Assembly (NCBI GenBank): GCA_017165825.1
Contig: CM029367.1
Span: 10,555,906-10,619,905 of the forward strand
Source: Hepsetus odoe
Taxonomy: Eukaryota; Chordata; Actinopteri; Characiformes; Hepsetidae
Reading direction: 5' to 3'
Length of the DNA: 64,000 bases
The position numbers and the translations under genes are program-made. The number at the start of each line of letters is the position of its first letter. Within the stretch, counting starts at the first letter, position 1. This document shows positions 12,899 to 26,837 of this stretch, piece by piece. The notes below the pieces were generated by a model. It saw nothing but the letters and a program-made list of their open reading frames with translations, was not told the DNA's origin and did not search any database.

Positions 12899-15800
12899 GG
12901 CATCACTGAGGATAAAGGTCTTCTGATCTACTGATAATGAGGCTGACATGCAACACTGCACCACCTGGAACTAAGTAGTTATGGCTCTGTGCTAAAAGGT
13001 TTGCCGACAACGAAAAAGTCAAGTCAAGAACCTTTATTTTTGGAAGGGTAGTAACATGAAGAGGGTTATAGACCACCTTCCATAGATCATCTGATCTTTA
13101 GTAGCCAGACCAGATGAGGTACTTTTGCTTCAGGTAAAAGGTTTTCTGTATCACATTATAACTAAGATTTCTCAGCAGCTGAAACACAAAAAATAAAAAA
13201 TCAGGACAATTACAATAGATGTGAATTAAAGGAGGATAATAATAAAGAATAGTTAGCAACTAATCTATTTCATCAGTATGACTTTTTGTCTTTATTGTTA
13301 TTCAAAAATACAGAACTAAGGCATGTTATTAGCTCAGTTTTGATCATTTTATACAATTCTGAACTGAAAGCATATCAGCATCGGTTTATCAGTATCTGAT
13401 TGCAAAGTTAAAACACCTTTTAATCTCTGACCAAATAATACACAAGGCAAAAAATAGCAAATTTTATTCTCTCATCATGTTCTTCCAGCTATATTCTTTC
13501 CAGAAATACTGTTCAGCGTCTTTTTTTTTTTTTGGCAACTGAGTGCCATTGTTTTCTCTCTCAGTGTTTAACAGCCTTTCTCTCCTACAAGCTCCAGTTG
13601 TCTTTCCTGGTCTGTTTTTAATTGCTGTCATTCTAAAATGTGTCATCCTCTGGCTGTCTTGTTTGCCACCTTCATCATCGACCGTCACTGAAATTAGAAT
13701 TGACCAGAAATGGCTGAGGAAAGCAAAGATAGATCGTTCACAAAATGGTTTCCTCTGAAGGGACAGAATTTATAGATTCATACCTTGGCCATAAACAACA
13801 CAATGACCTATCCCAGGATGATTCAATTTGTATCTATTGATGCAGTAGTTGCAAATCTGTAGTTATAGGTTTTTTAACTGATATACACAGTCAAGGGTCT
13901 TTAATAAGGTTTTATTTATTTATTTATTTATTTTCTTTAAAATAAACAGATTGTAGCATCTGGAACTTCAGCAGATTAGTGAAAAAAATTCGATACCCCC
14001 ATATCAGAGTCAAACTGCAGTTTTTTTCTTTAAAGAATGCGCTTTTAACAAGATGGTAATTATGGTGTGTCAAAACTCTATAAACATCTTCTGATGACAA
14101 CGCACTATCCATATTAATTGAAGATGACAACGGTCTTCTCCCTTATGGAGCTTTTACTATGATAACCTTCGCACTAATTGCTACTTTGGTCATGTGCTCA
14201 GGGTGAAAAAGATATTAAAAAACCATTTATAGCTTTTCAATTACAGTATCTTCCACCATCGGTTACTCAATGAGTGTAGACCTTCTGCATATAGAAATAA
14301 TTCCTTGGAGCCAGCCACTAGAATAGTCTGTTCCAGACCTATACAGAAACCAGTTAAAGTGATGGCAGATTGGCTAATGAAATACAAAACTGCTTCTCCA
14401 AAGCAGTGCCAATGTTTTTGAATTTATTTTCATCTGTTTAAATGACTGTTGCAATTTTGCAAAATGCTGATTGTCCCTATGGCGACGTGATCACACAGGT
14501 CATTATGTGGATGTTAAGAGATCTGAATATGGCTTGTACACAAATTAGTCGGGTTTAATTCTTTGGCACTTTTGTTTACCATCAAAGATTTATGGATGTG
14601 TTTTGCCTGTGTCTGCACAACCATCAGTTGATTGTAGTCAGTTGCTAACGCAGAGTACGAAAGGCAGGTGCTGAATGAGCTTGTCTTACTGTAGGCATGA
14701 ATCAGTGGAGTTCAGTGAAAAGCACCCTGGCATGTTTATCCCCTACCAATATGTGCTTCTTTGAACCCTTTGATTCATGAGAACATGGATGGATTTACTC
14801 AAAAAGACGGGTTTCCAGGGCCAGGGATATAAAGCTGGGCATAAATCAATGTGAATATGTACTATTTCTCTTCAATTTAATCATCTGCAGACATATCAGG
14901 AGTTGTTAAACAAATAGGTTCCTTAAACAATTCAAGCAATGTTTTCTTACTTTCAACCTGTATTAGGTAAGAGTGGTAGAGGGGTTTACTTCTGGAGGAG
15001 TAAAAGGTCTAGCTTAAGGTCTATTTTTTTCCAATGTTAGGTTAATGCAAGGTTCATTTCTTCTGTTGTTTTTTATTTAAATAATGCTCTGAATAATAAG
15101 TAGAAAAAATAAATAATTCTTATATATCTGCGAACAGTAGTTTGTTGGCAATTTGCAGACTAACACGCTTGTTTATTCCGATAGTTAAGGAGGAGAAATT
15201 GGTGCATGCTAATAAGGATGCTTACTGCAAGCATATCGCCTTCAGTAAGTGGGCTGAGAGACAGCACATATTGTATTGATTTAAACAGTCAATGTGTCGT
15301 TTGTCCAAAGGCCTGACAGGTGAGATGTAATTGGTCAAACCATAACTTTTACTTTAACGCTCAAATTTTATGGTCAAGTTTTCTCTTAAAATTATTTTGA
15401 TTTAAATTGTTTTGGAATGTAAATGTATTTTTTCAGCACTCGTTTTCTGATCATTGTTGTTCCTCCACTCTAGGGAGGGTAACAATGGTCTAAAAGTCTC
15501 TCGATTTGTACAGTATGACTGACCTGTGAATTGTGTGAACAGTGGGGTGGGTGAAACTCTGAGATGGTTTGTAACCTTTGTGGAAGCAGACAGGTATGCA
15601 TGGGTCATAGAAATCATCTTTATTAGTGCCATTACATACCTCCAAAAATGTATACAGTTAAGATCAGTGTTTGATAGTTTTCTTTTTTTCCTTTTCTTTA
15701 AAAAAATAAAAAATCAGGCTGCCCAGTCATCGCAGTAACAGAAAACACCCACTTTTTAAAATTAACTTACTTTTATTAGTTTAAAATTAATACTTTTCTA

Positions 15801-17518
15801 CAACTTTACATACTTTTGCCAGTTTGAACAATTCACTATTCAGATGCAGATTTATGAGCCCCAAACAAATGCTGATTTGCCTCACAGTCTGGGGACCCCT
15901 GTCTTGCAGCCTCCAAAAAGTTTCATCAAGTGAAATGTAATTATGTAGTATAAAGATTTATACATCTGCATAATGAGTCTGTGTTTTTTTTTTAATTATA
16001 TGACACATTAAATAAAAATATTTAGTATATAAGATATTTTTAAGGTTACATTGATTATTTTACAGCAGCTTTTAGTGTGCCTGAGGCAATTCTTCATTAG
16101 GTAAATATTTCATTTCGTTCTATATTGAAAGATTCAGTTCTGCACATATTTTAGCTTGTTTTGATGTAAAAAAACAAAAACAAACAAAAAAATAACAACA
16201 GTAACATTCTAAAAGAACAGGAATAACCTCTTTTACATATATATTAAATTGTGGTAAAATATTTCCTCAGCTATAAAACGGGCTCTTTTTTAAACATTTT
16301 AAATGGTTGATATTCTCGTATTTCTTTTAAAAGTAACAGTGAGTAAGAACAAACTCAGTTAAATGTAACATGAAGTTTTAAGGTTTATATGCCATGGGGA
16401 GCCTAAAAGGATTATTATTTTGTTCTTGTTTCTCTCAAGCAACTGATTCTCTTTGCATCATTGTAAATATGATAGCAGGCTGAGCTCATCTTCCTAATAA
16501 ATCAAACGTCCATGGAGCATGCTTATCATTCATTAAGATCCAGATATAATTGATTTTACAAATAACACTTTGAAGAGGTTTCAGGGAGAGAAAATGGTCA
16601 GTCACTTCAATGTATGTTTGTTGTTCTGCAGTAGGCAACAAAAATATGATCTGTAATTCACGTAGATGATCTCAATGACTGTATTATCATGAAGTACAAG
16701 CCCAAAAATGTTTCCCAAATGCAACCTGTTGTGGGCTATAACATACTTTGGATGTTGTATTGTTTTTAAATAAGTTATTACAGACTGTAAGTGGTGAGGG
16801 CGAGGGCAGACTACGCATCAATTTATTTGTATTCTGCTTGATCGCTTAGATGAATCTGGGTGCATATCGTGCCTTTGAATAACACAGGCGCAGTGTATTA
16901 CCTTGAGCACAGAAAAATGCTTTAACTGGGCAAAAAAAAAGCAAAAAAAAAACCCTCACATTTCAGATGTTTGATTGGTCGATCATAATCAATTATGCAA
17001 TTTATAATATATTCAAAAGAAATATCACATTTTCAAAAATTCTTTGAGCGTTCTTTGAATATTCATAAGAATATTATGTCAAGATACATAGAAAGAATAT
17101 CACTGCCTATCTAGATTGCAGAAATGATAATGAAATAAGATCATGAAAAAGAAATCGTCAACAATTTAGTTGATTGTTAACACTGATACTTCAGGATAAA
17201 CATAGTTCATAGCCCATATGAGTCAAAGGAAATGATGATGCCTCAGATAGTGTCTTTCTGTTTTTTGCCATATTCTTCACTCCTGTGCTGACCAAACAAG
17301 TGAATGAAAGAATGAAACACTTACCTCACACAGCTTTCAACGAGTAAGTGGGTCCAAACAAACTTCCATGTAGCTTCCCTTTGTATAAATATCATTGTTA
17401 TCGTTGTCGAGCCTCTTATTTCTGTGCAGATGTAATCAAATAACAGTGTTAGGAGTAATGCAAACACTCATTGGTACAGTCGCGATGTATTTACTAGGGA
17501 ATTAGACTGGCTGCGTGG
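12898..17518. other. Intron without recognisable elements
   Basis: Only a short TTTA tract at 13911-13934 and scattered A or T runs were seen. Open frames are short and overlap on both strands, with no family motif. Confidence 0.5.
13911..13934. repeat. TTTA microsatellite
   Basis: Six units of tttA. Confidence 0.85.
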
Positions 17519-17537
17519 ATAACCCTAACCCTAACCC
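17519..17537. repeat. Short telomere-like repeat
   Basis: The bases ataaccctaaccctaaccc give three units of CCCTAA, the complement of the vertebrate TTAGGG repeat. Three units can arise by chance or by repair. Confidence 0.6.
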
Positions 17538-17539
17538 AT

Positions 17540-19277
17540 ATTAAAAGCGTAGTCATTCAGACAGTTGACCGAATATGGCAGGTCAAATGCAGCAAGGTGG
17601 TTCATCATACATGTCATCAGATGGAAAGTCAGGTAAAAACGTAATGCAGATTCTGGATTTAATGCTTACCAAATAAAAATTAGTTAGTCAACCGCCAAAC
17701 GTACAAATGTAGCATCTGATTTGAAAACAATGGGAACTGGTTGACATGGCCCCAGTGATACTTGACTGACATTTGATCATTAATAACAAAATTATCACAT
17801 TTTGAGTGATATGTCCCTTTAGGTAGGTGGCACATGTGATTAGTTCAGGCTTTATAATAAGTGACATATCGTCCTCTGAACAGGTGAATCTAATAATTGT
17901 TCAAGCCGTGCGTGACCTGCAGAGTGCAGCTGGAAGCTACTTTAGAAGTATGGCATGTATGATAGCGGTTTTGGGCTATGAAGGCTCTTGCAATGTCGCA
18001 CGACAGAGATGAGTATGATTATCTCTTGTTTTACAGGTTTGAAGCAGAGCCTTTTGCAATGTGTCGCTCACGTCGTGTCATTCAAGCCTCAGCTCAGGTG
18101 GCTCTCAAATTACCGTAATCCAGGAGTGCAACGGCTATCTTGTATCGACCTGCAATCATTCAAAAGTGGTCACTGTCAAAATGATGTTATTCGCTTCAAC
18201 ACTTAGTCCACCAAAATTTACATGTTTTGAGGAAGCAGCTTGAAATTACATGCTAGTCAAAATCCAGCTGTACTGGAGGAAATAAGAGCGATGTGTCTGG
18301 GAGAAAAAACATGATTAATATGTCAAATCACGGTCTTGTCATACCTGATTCTTACTGTACCATAGGTGTATGTGAAGCCCTTGCATGAGACATAGTCAGC
18401 CCAAAAAATGAATGTAATGTTTAACAAAATCTTGAATAAATAAGTTTTTGAATGTCATGTTATTGGTCTAGATATAGAGCAGCAGGGTCTGTTATGAAGC
18501 CGCGATGCTTTAGAGAGTTTATAGAGTGAATGTGAAATTCATGAGACTGCTCTGCGATTTTTTTTTTTTTTTTTTCTGATGAAATTCTTAAGTGCAATGG
18601 TGTGTATCAGGAGACTAATCAGCACGGCTCTCAGCCATATGCCCCGTGCATTGTTATTTTGGTCTGTGCTTTCAACACAGCTAAGAATATCCCTTTCGAA
18701 GTTGGCAAGCTCTGCTATGAATGGAAAATGGGACAGCTCTATTGATACCTTATGAATTGTTCAAGTTTGGGCTAAGCCTTTAAAGAACTTGGGTAAACAA
18801 TGGGGACTTGTCTGTAAGCCGTACATTTAAGGCCAGTTCATTTTAAACACATTTTATGACTTGTTTAGTTTAATGTCAAGTATATTTTGAAAGGTGAAGC
18901 CAGAAAAAGTGCAGTTTAGCAGTGAAAAAGTCAAATATAGCTGGTATACTGCACTCCACTCCACACTGATAGTAAGTTTGTGCACTGACTATTTTAAGTT
19001 AAAAATAAGAGTGTGCTAGGTCACTGTCGGGAAAAGAAGAAGATTTCTGTAGCTCTTATTTTAAAGACTTACTCTGGCAGTTTCAAGCATCTGAAAAACC
19101 TTGATCATATTGAATCTGCAATTCTCTGTTCACTGACATGAGTTCAAGAGCAAAAACATTCATATCAAAAGCACAAAAAAGCAAATTGTAAAAGAATGCA
19201 ATGTTAAAAAATAAAAATTGACATGAATAAAGATGAAAAGCCCATTTATTGTAATTTCTTATCTTGTCAATATATTA

Positions 19278-19280
<3 letters not shown>
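17540..19280. other. Intron without recognisable elements
   Basis: A T run lies at 18560-18577. Several 60-72 codon frames between 17.8 and 18.25 kb overlap and carry no domain signature. Confidence 0.5.

Positions 19281-19281
<1 letters not shown>

Positions 19282-19346
<65 letters not shown>
19282..19346. repeat. TA microsatellite
   Basis: Nearly pure (TA)n with a single G interruption at 19329 and a second end at 19347. Confidence 0.95.
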
Positions 19347-19349
19347 GTA

Positions 19350-21654
19350 ACACCTCTATATAATAGTAGAATCTCTGTGATCCCATCACAAAATTATTTT
19401 TTTACTTATACCATACTTATTCAGTTGCTTATAAGCAGTGCATGCTTGTAAAATCACTATAGGACAATGATATATATGAAAAGAGCTTATAGTGGATAGC
19501 TATAAACATGCAACATTTGATATTAGTCCTGACCATATACAGGAATAATAAAAAGCCATAGATGAAGATAAGGTCAAGGTTGTGTGTGCTGTATGATTGT
19601 ACAGATCATTTATTTAAAGGATAAGGGACTGTGTAGGATTTAGCCAATTAAATTCTCACAGCTAAGAGTAGATATCCCGGGCTGATATTCAGTTTTGTTC
19701 TCCTGGGGCCCTCTGCATGGCCTATAGTTTCCAAAAATGAAGAACTGGAGGAGGTGATACTGTCATGCGTAGTGCCAAGATATACTTGGGGAATAAGGAA
19801 GGCAAATCCAAATTTGTTTAAGAAAGTGTTTGAAAAAACAAAAATTATAATGATCATTATATGGAGCTTATAAAGCATTCAAAAGGAGGAAGTGCACACA
19901 ATAAAATTGCTCTTGAAATAAGATGTGGGATGTATTATAACAAACATATTTCTAATCTGGGATTTAAAACACACCCACACCAAGACACATTACCTAGCTT
20001 CTGTATGGAAGAGGCACAACATAATGTCTGTGAAACGGCGCCTGAGCTTTTCCTCTAAGGATTACAGAAACATACTCGCTGTAATGGGCCTATAACAATG
20101 GCAGATTTAGTTGATGACCATAGAGAAAATGCACACTTTATCTAATACCTGTGACCTTCACTTTTATGCATCCTGTAGCAGATTACCTTTTGTATTTTTA
20201 TAAACTGAGCCATATACACTTTACATGAGTAGATCTGACTTTGTGGAAAACTTTGCTTTGATGATTCCTCTGAGATTTCTTTAGCTAGAAGCATGTGACC
20301 TTTAGTTACTGCTACTGTTAATAGTAGCTGCTCTAATTTAAGCTAAATGATGAGCCACACATTGTCAATAGAGCTACATAAAGGGCACAGTAAAACGAAA
20401 GGCCTGTTCCAGATGGAGCAATGCCCTGTGCTGGTGAGGATAGTCATGAATGAAAATGGTGTGTCTGTGTATGTGATTGGCTAGGTCATCTTTACAAGGC
20501 CATCATGCTTACACAGGGTGTAGGAGAGCTCATATGCAAATGACCCAAATCTGGGCTGAGGTTCTGCTGCAGGCATTTGTGCAGGTAGCCTCCTGCATAA
20601 GTTTGCAACAAGGGAACTTCAAGGAGAAGGAACAGACCATCAGAGTTTTATTTATTTATTTATTTATTTGTTTTATCTTCTCAGCTCAAAGCTAGCAGTA
20701 AGACTTGCCTGTGACAGGTCTTGATAGCAGTGATCACTTACTGTACATTACCTCTCTGTCTGTGAATTATTTATACAGTATTTGCTAAGATTTTAATTTC
20801 CTGAAGAAAAAAGATAGGGGTAGGAGATACAGTGGCAATAATCATATTAATGAAACCATATGCCGTTGAGGGTTCACATTTCCTCTGCCAACAGGAAAAG
20901 TCAATTTTGTTGAGGCAATGTAGAAAGGGGAAAAACTCACTGCAGGCAATAATGTAGGATGTCATAATGAAAAATTCCTCTAGTTATATCTCAGATAATG
21001 AATGCATAAGAAAGTTGATTTTAAAACAATGCTAAAAACGAAATTAATATTACCAGTGACAGTGACCAGTGATTGTGTATTGCACATAAAGCAGCAGACT
21101 TGTCATTTTAGAGTAACACACTGACCATAGAATCAGGAGTGTTGTTGCTTGTCATTCATTTTTTTTATTTGAGCTGGTAACCAAGAGGTAGTCATAAAGA
21201 AGCCTCTGGAGTTCCTCTACTTTGAGGTTCTTCTTCAAGTTCTTGTGTCACTACATTTGAGAAATGTGGCTTTCAGTCATTTTACACAGTTTATAGTTCT
21301 ATGGAGCTTTGTACCTCTGCGTGACTGCGGCACACAGGGTTTTCAGATATTCTCTGCTCAAACAGATCTGATCCCGTTATTGAAGGGCATGGGAATCCAT
21401 TGATGTGTTGGGCAGGTAATAGCTGAGTGTAGCTGCTAGTATGACTAGGCCATGCGACGTAGTGCAATGTGTTGATTACAACATGTGTTTGGGGCATGGG
21501 AGTCCATAATATCTAAAAGACAGGAGACTGAACATGGGGAAGAAGAAGAACCTGAACAGGATATTGGGGCATGACAGAAGAAAGGACAGGTAACAGGACC
21601 AATGACTAGATTGTCGATTGAATAAATTAATAGATGGGCTAGACAAGAATCATG
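19350..21654. other. Intron without recognisable elements
   Basis: It holds one TTTA tract at 20647-20669. Nothing else could be assigned. Confidence 0.5.
20647..20669. repeat. TTTA microsatellite
   Basis: Five to six units of ttta. Confidence 0.85.
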
Positions 21655-21663
21655 AACAGGGAC

Positions 21664-21910
21664 CAGAAGCAGGCAGCAGTGGCCTAGTGGTTAGGCAGTT
21701 GGCCACAAGATTGGAATGTTGTGGGTTCAAACCCCTTACTAGTAAGTTTCCCTGAGGTCCCCTTGAGCAAGGTACTGTCACTGCTCCCCAGGCACTTTCA
21801 TAGCTTTTGCATGGGTTAAATGCAAAGGTCCAATTTTGTTGTGATTCACTGTGTGCTGTGCTGTGACCTCACAATGACAAGAATAGTCACTTTCACTTCA
21901 CTTTTTTTTC
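21664..21910 (+). mobile_element. Type B SINE, copy B6
   Basis: One of only two plus-strand type B copies. The head ggcagcagtggcctagtggttaggcagttggcc has an intact A-box, and gggttcaaacccc serves as B-box. The body runs into ggttaaatgcaaaggtccaa and gctgtgctgtgacctcacaatgacaag, with the tail tcactttcacttcactttttttt. A near duplication, aacagggac at 21655-21663 and aacaaggac at 21911-21919, probably marks the insertion. Confidence 0.87.
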
Positions 21911-21919
21911 AACAAGGAC

Positions 21920-24900
21920 AATAGCAGATACAGGGATAGTGCTTGGAGCAGAAACAGAAACAAAACTGAAAACTAGGACCTGGAGAGTCAAGGAAATATG
22001 TACGAAGAGAAGGACAGTAAGAGAAAAATGTGATATAGAAAGGGGCTTGTTGTGTTGTGAGACATTGGCTGGGCAAAGAAATGAGATAAAGGTTGGGTGG
22101 AGAACCGAAACAATGGCTGAGTAGAAAAGTGGCTGAGCAGCCGCTAATTCCTGAAAAATAGTCTTTGTCTGCCACTAAGGCAACAGCCACATTCTGGGCG
22201 GCTTATTGGGCACAGGACTCCAGATGCAGAGTGTTGGGTGTGGAAATGTTAGTTTGAGTTGTGCTAGTACAAGTGTATCAGTCAGAAAAGCATTACAAGG
22301 GCTTTTACACAAATCATTGCTAGGTCCACCACTCAAAAACATCCAGCCAAATGAGGCTCTGTAAAGTAAAAGGCTGGTGATGAATCACTAGAGGATAGCT
22401 TTCACAAGTCATGCATCAGCAGATACAGCTTAAATGTACATCAGTTGGGGAGGTTTCTGATAAAGGAGCCTGTAAGTACAGAACTATTCTGAAATAACCC
22501 TTCAGATGCCTGCTATATTTAATGCACAAGCCCAGAATGCCAGAACACAGTGTACTGTGTCCAGTCCCTCCATTCTAATTCTGAGCTGTCACTTTGAAAT
22601 GTACCAAAGTGTGATTTTCAGCTCAGATTCAAAGTGTCAAAGAAGCAAAACGTCACGTAATTATAGTAAGCAATAAACCCTTTCTCACAGACTGGGTGCT
22701 TGAACAAGAGCAGTTGGCGAGTGTTATGCATGGAAAAGTGAGATATTACCCTGCTTTCAGCCATGCAAGTGCATTCACAACCAAAATTACAGCGTCTAGA
22801 TCCACTGTTGATGCGCTGTGAATGCTCAAAGCTCCTACTCTGACACGCCAGAGGTTTTTGGGCAAGGTCACCATGTTTTTTTTCTTTGCATTTGAGAAAA
22901 ATGCTAAATAAAGAAAAAAGTGTAATTTCATGTATATATAATGCCTTTATGAATATATATTGTTATATATTTACCTGTGTTTCCTATTTAGCTGTATATA
23001 TGTCAATGACATTGATTAATGCATGTGAATTCATTAACCACTTACTGCCTTTTGGAAATCAAACCAAATGTTCCTAATAACATCGCAGCACATTCAGCAA
23101 TTCAAAATGACTATTCAAACAAGTGTACCGCACTACCCACCCATAGAAAGGCGCCCAGCGGGTGTGTCCTTTAACAGATCTAATCAATATTTGCTGAAGC
23201 ATGTGCTGGTTGGTACTGTTTCTTTAGGAAAGGCTGCTGCTATTTTGTATTGATTGAGCTTGGCCTTGCTATAGGTTCTGTAGTAGCTATTCAGCTCTAG
23301 CTGTGATGGCTCTGCCGCTTCTGTAGTGCTCTGATACCACTGTATTTGAAGAACCTCTGAGACCAATGGACCATCATATAGTTACAATTGCCCAGTGTCT
23401 TTTTGTCTAATTTGTTAATTCATCAATGTGTCATCTTCATTATTTGTGCATTTGACTGCAGCTCCCATAATCACTCCTGAAAATAAAGCACTGATGCACG
23501 AAAAGAATGAGGCATGAACGCTCTGCTGAGGTCAGGTGGGTGAAAAGCCTTAGTTTTGCCCTTCAGCTCATCTATACACAAACCAACTTGATGGCTGGTG
23601 TGTCACATGTGGTATGATGTCTGTGATGAACATTTCTGTCAAGCACAGTAGGTGTCAAACATTTTTTTACATTTTTTTTTAATTAAGTTTCTCCCATTTT
23701 ACAGCTTTGTTTTTAGGCATATTTTCAAAGTTTACTCATTTTAGCAATTCGTGTTTATAACTTGGAAAGGTATATAGAATAATATCAACATTATGACTTA
23801 ATGCAAGGCATTTTTTCAAAGAGTTATCTCACTTTATGTACTGCTTTTAAGTCAATGTCAATAAATAGGTTAGTGAGCCATTAATCTCACATTAAGCCAA
23901 AATGGTCAGATTAGTAGAGCAATATATGATGACATTTAAACCATACATATGGCACATTTATTTCCAGCATCATTTAACATTCTGTAGTTCTCCAGGGACA
24001 ACATATGGCTACAATGTTCATAACCATTTGCAGTTTTTATTTTCTATAAAGCAGAAACATACAAGGTAAAGGCTGCTCGAAATAACAAATATGTTTTTAA
24101 GCCAAAGCTGCAAGTGGGAAAGGAAATGTATACTACTATAAGCTGAGTTTTAGTGTTACATTAAAAAATACATAATTAACAGTGACAATCAGACAAACAA
24201 GGGCTATTTAGAAAATTAAGGTATAGACATTAGAAAGTTTTGATCTCATAAATGAAAATCAGGAGTGCTTGGTGAGAGTGGTTTAAATGTAATCCTTGTA
24301 GTTCTAACCTTATTTTATATTGAATGTGTAATCTGAATGATGCCATTTAATTCTTATTTTATTATCAATTGCTGTTAACATGTATTCTGTTACCCTCCGA
24401 GTCTAATGTTGACATATGCAGTTTGTCCAGCAAGGCTTGTGAGTATTTCACTGATTATGAAGAACTTGCATCCACCTGAGATAAATGGTTGACTGCACCA
24501 ACCTCTATTGCTTTCAGTGCAGCTATATATCATGTCTTCAGCTTAAAGGTTCCTTTCTCCATGGTCATGATTTTTTGTGCTCTTCTCCTACTCCACAGGA
24601 AGTTGCCATGCAAAGAATGTAAAGCGCGCATCCTGTTGTGTGTCATCTGCGCTGAGTGGCTCCCGAAATTCTGCTTCAAGGATGATGCTTTACTCCCCCA
24701 CATAATCTGTTTGATTTGATGTACTGTAGGTTTCAGGTTATAAGTGAGTGGGTGGAATAATATCGGTGTCCTCGTTTTTACTCCAGTTTTTACTGGCACA
24801 CACTGGCAGAATCTCACAGAATTCTCATACTTTTTTTTTGTTTTTACTTGAGTCAGGTTTCAGAGGCCTATTGAAGTTTGCTGGGGGCAACATATCAGAA

Positions 24901-25172
24901 CACTGACATTTTGTGCCCCTGTGGATCAGTGCCTCTCAGCAACATTTTAAATGTTTTTCTACATTGCACACCATGTGTAGCCATGCATAACTTTACTTAC
25001 AGTATTGAGAGTAGTAGTGTCACTGGCTGTGTTGAGTCCAGTAGTGCAGTAGTGCATAAAAGTAAAGTGGCACCATTCAGTAAGCAAAGGGTACATGCCA
25101 TTCCTTGTGAAATAGACAATAGATAGTAACTGTGGACGCATGCATGACGTGGATCTTTAAAACTGATGATTA
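21920..25172. other. Intron without recognisable elements
   Basis: AT-rich sequence. Overlapping short frames near 21.9-22.2 kb and 24.5-24.8 kb have no motif and no splice support. Confidence 0.5.
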
Positions 25173-25180
25173 TATCCTTG

Positions 25181-25381
25181 CTGGGCAGCGGTGGCCTAGT
25201 GCTAAGGGTGTTGGCTACGTGATCGGAGTATCAGTGGTTCGAACCCCTTCCCAATAGGTTGCCCTGAGGTGCCCTTGAGCAAGGTGCCGTCCCCTTCGCC
25301 CTGTGTGAGCTGGGATGGACTCCAGCACCCCCCCTGACCCCCTTTGGGACAAGTGGCAGACAATGACGGACTGACTGACTG
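25181..25381 (+). mobile_element. Type A SINE, copy A2, with target-site duplication
   Basis: The element has the head ggcagcggtggcctagtgc, a canonical B-box ggttcgaacccc and the gccctgaggtgcccttgagcaagg body. Its tail is short: gtccccttcgccctgtgtgagctggg...gggacaagtggcagacaatgacgg, then degenerate gactgactgactg units. The 8-bp tatccttg flanks it at 25173-25180 and 25382-25389. It lacks the gctggcgacctgtccagggtg segment present in A1 and A3. Confidence 0.87.
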
Positions 25382-25839
25382 TATCCTTGAAATATGACAT
25401 CTGCGATAATGTTGCATTCAATGGCTTCTGGAATATGGAAACTAGGAAAAAATAGTGCCCTGAAGTTGGATTTCCACATCAGTGACTCAGGATGAATCTG
25501 CAACCCCCAAGCTCCTCTGACTTCACCAATTGTATGTCAGCATGGCTGTGTACACGGTACATAAAATACTACTTAACCTTTTAATGAGTTGACATTGCTG
25601 CCAACATTTCTGTGTTTGTCTTAAGTGAAACAGAAAACTTACCTTTCACATTTTCCTTTTTTTCTTTGTTTTTTTAAAGATACAATGAGCAGGTCTTTAT
25701 GTGAGTTTGTATTGTAACAGAAGACCTGGGGGTAGCCTTGCTTTTTCCTCACTCTCTTCGTTGATTGCACATAAGTCATAAATTATGTAAGTTCAGGTTC
25801 CCACTTTCACACAACCCTAGTCAGTATAAGCATGATGAA

Positions 25840-25876
25840 TGGGTGGATGGATGGATGGATGGATGTATGGGTGGAC
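25840..25876. repeat. TGGA microsatellite
   Basis: Repeated tggatggatgga units. The motif equals the type A SINE tail, but no SINE body adjoins it. Confidence 0.85.
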
Positions 25877-26572
25877 TTTCTCATTTCAAGCTCAATTGCA
25901 GTGCTTTCAATGCCCTTTCATTAGTTGTTGTTTTCAATGTTAACATGTTCACTTAAAGTCTAGTATTACCTGCCCACTATTATAATGTTAACCTTTAAAA
26001 AAGAATCAGCTTCACCTAAGATATAATAACACTATAATAACACTAGCCTGCTCTTTGTTTGTTATAAACCATCATTTTTAAATATTAGACTCTTAACAAT
26101 ACTACCTGTATATGCTAGTGTGCTCACACTCTCTGAAGAGTAATGCCACATTAGCATATTTTTTGTGGTTTGGTGTATGTTTTTATTTATTTATTTTTTT
26201 AATATGCTAGATTTCTAGCTAGCTGACTTCAGTCACATCCAGTAATGTAATGTTAATTGACAATATCTGAATGGTAAACCAATGATATTGTGTGAAAAAA
26301 ATAAAATACTATCAGAGGATCTTTAGTACATGTTATGGTTTACAATAATCTAGTTACGATAAGCTAGTTCACTTCAGCCTGAAGTCGTAAGGCCACTGAT
26401 GTTAAATGATGGATATAATATCTGAGTGAGCCTACCATGATGACAGTCTCACATTTTACAGGTCTGTCAGGACAGGTTCAAGCATCTTTTCAATTACATC
26501 CCACATGAGTGCCGTGAATGATTTTATCACATCAGACTAGAGGGTGAGGAGTAGAGTAAAATTTGTATACTA
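25877..26572. other. Intron without recognisable elements
   Basis: No gene, RNA or repeat family recognised. Confidence 0.5.
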
Positions 26573-26585
26573 CATGGTATAGATA

Positions 26586-26825
26586 GGGGCAGTGGTGGCC
26601 TGGTGGTTAGGGTGTCAGTCAGAGGATCGGGGGTTCGAACCCCTTCCCAATAGGTTGCCCTGAGGTGCCCTTGAGCAAGGTGCCGTCCCCGTCTCGCTCC
26701 TCCCTGCGATGGGCTGGCGACCTGTCCAGGGTGCGTCCCCCATCCTCGCCCTGTGTGCGCTGGGTTGGACGCCAGCACTCCCCCGCGACCCCGTTTGGGA
26801 CAAGCGGCAGATAATGGATGGATGG
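26586..26825 (+). mobile_element. Type A SINE, copy A3, full length with target-site duplication
   Basis: The longest type A copy. It has the head ggggcagtggtggcctggtgg, B-box ggttcgaacccc, the usual body, the extra ctcgctcctccctgcgatggg segment, then gctggcgacctgtccaggg...ccgtttgggacaagcggcagataatggatggatgg. The flanks atggtatagata (26574-26585) and atggtacagata (26826-26837) form a 12-bp duplication with one mismatch. Confidence 0.9.
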
Positions 26826-26837
26826 ATGGTACAGATA

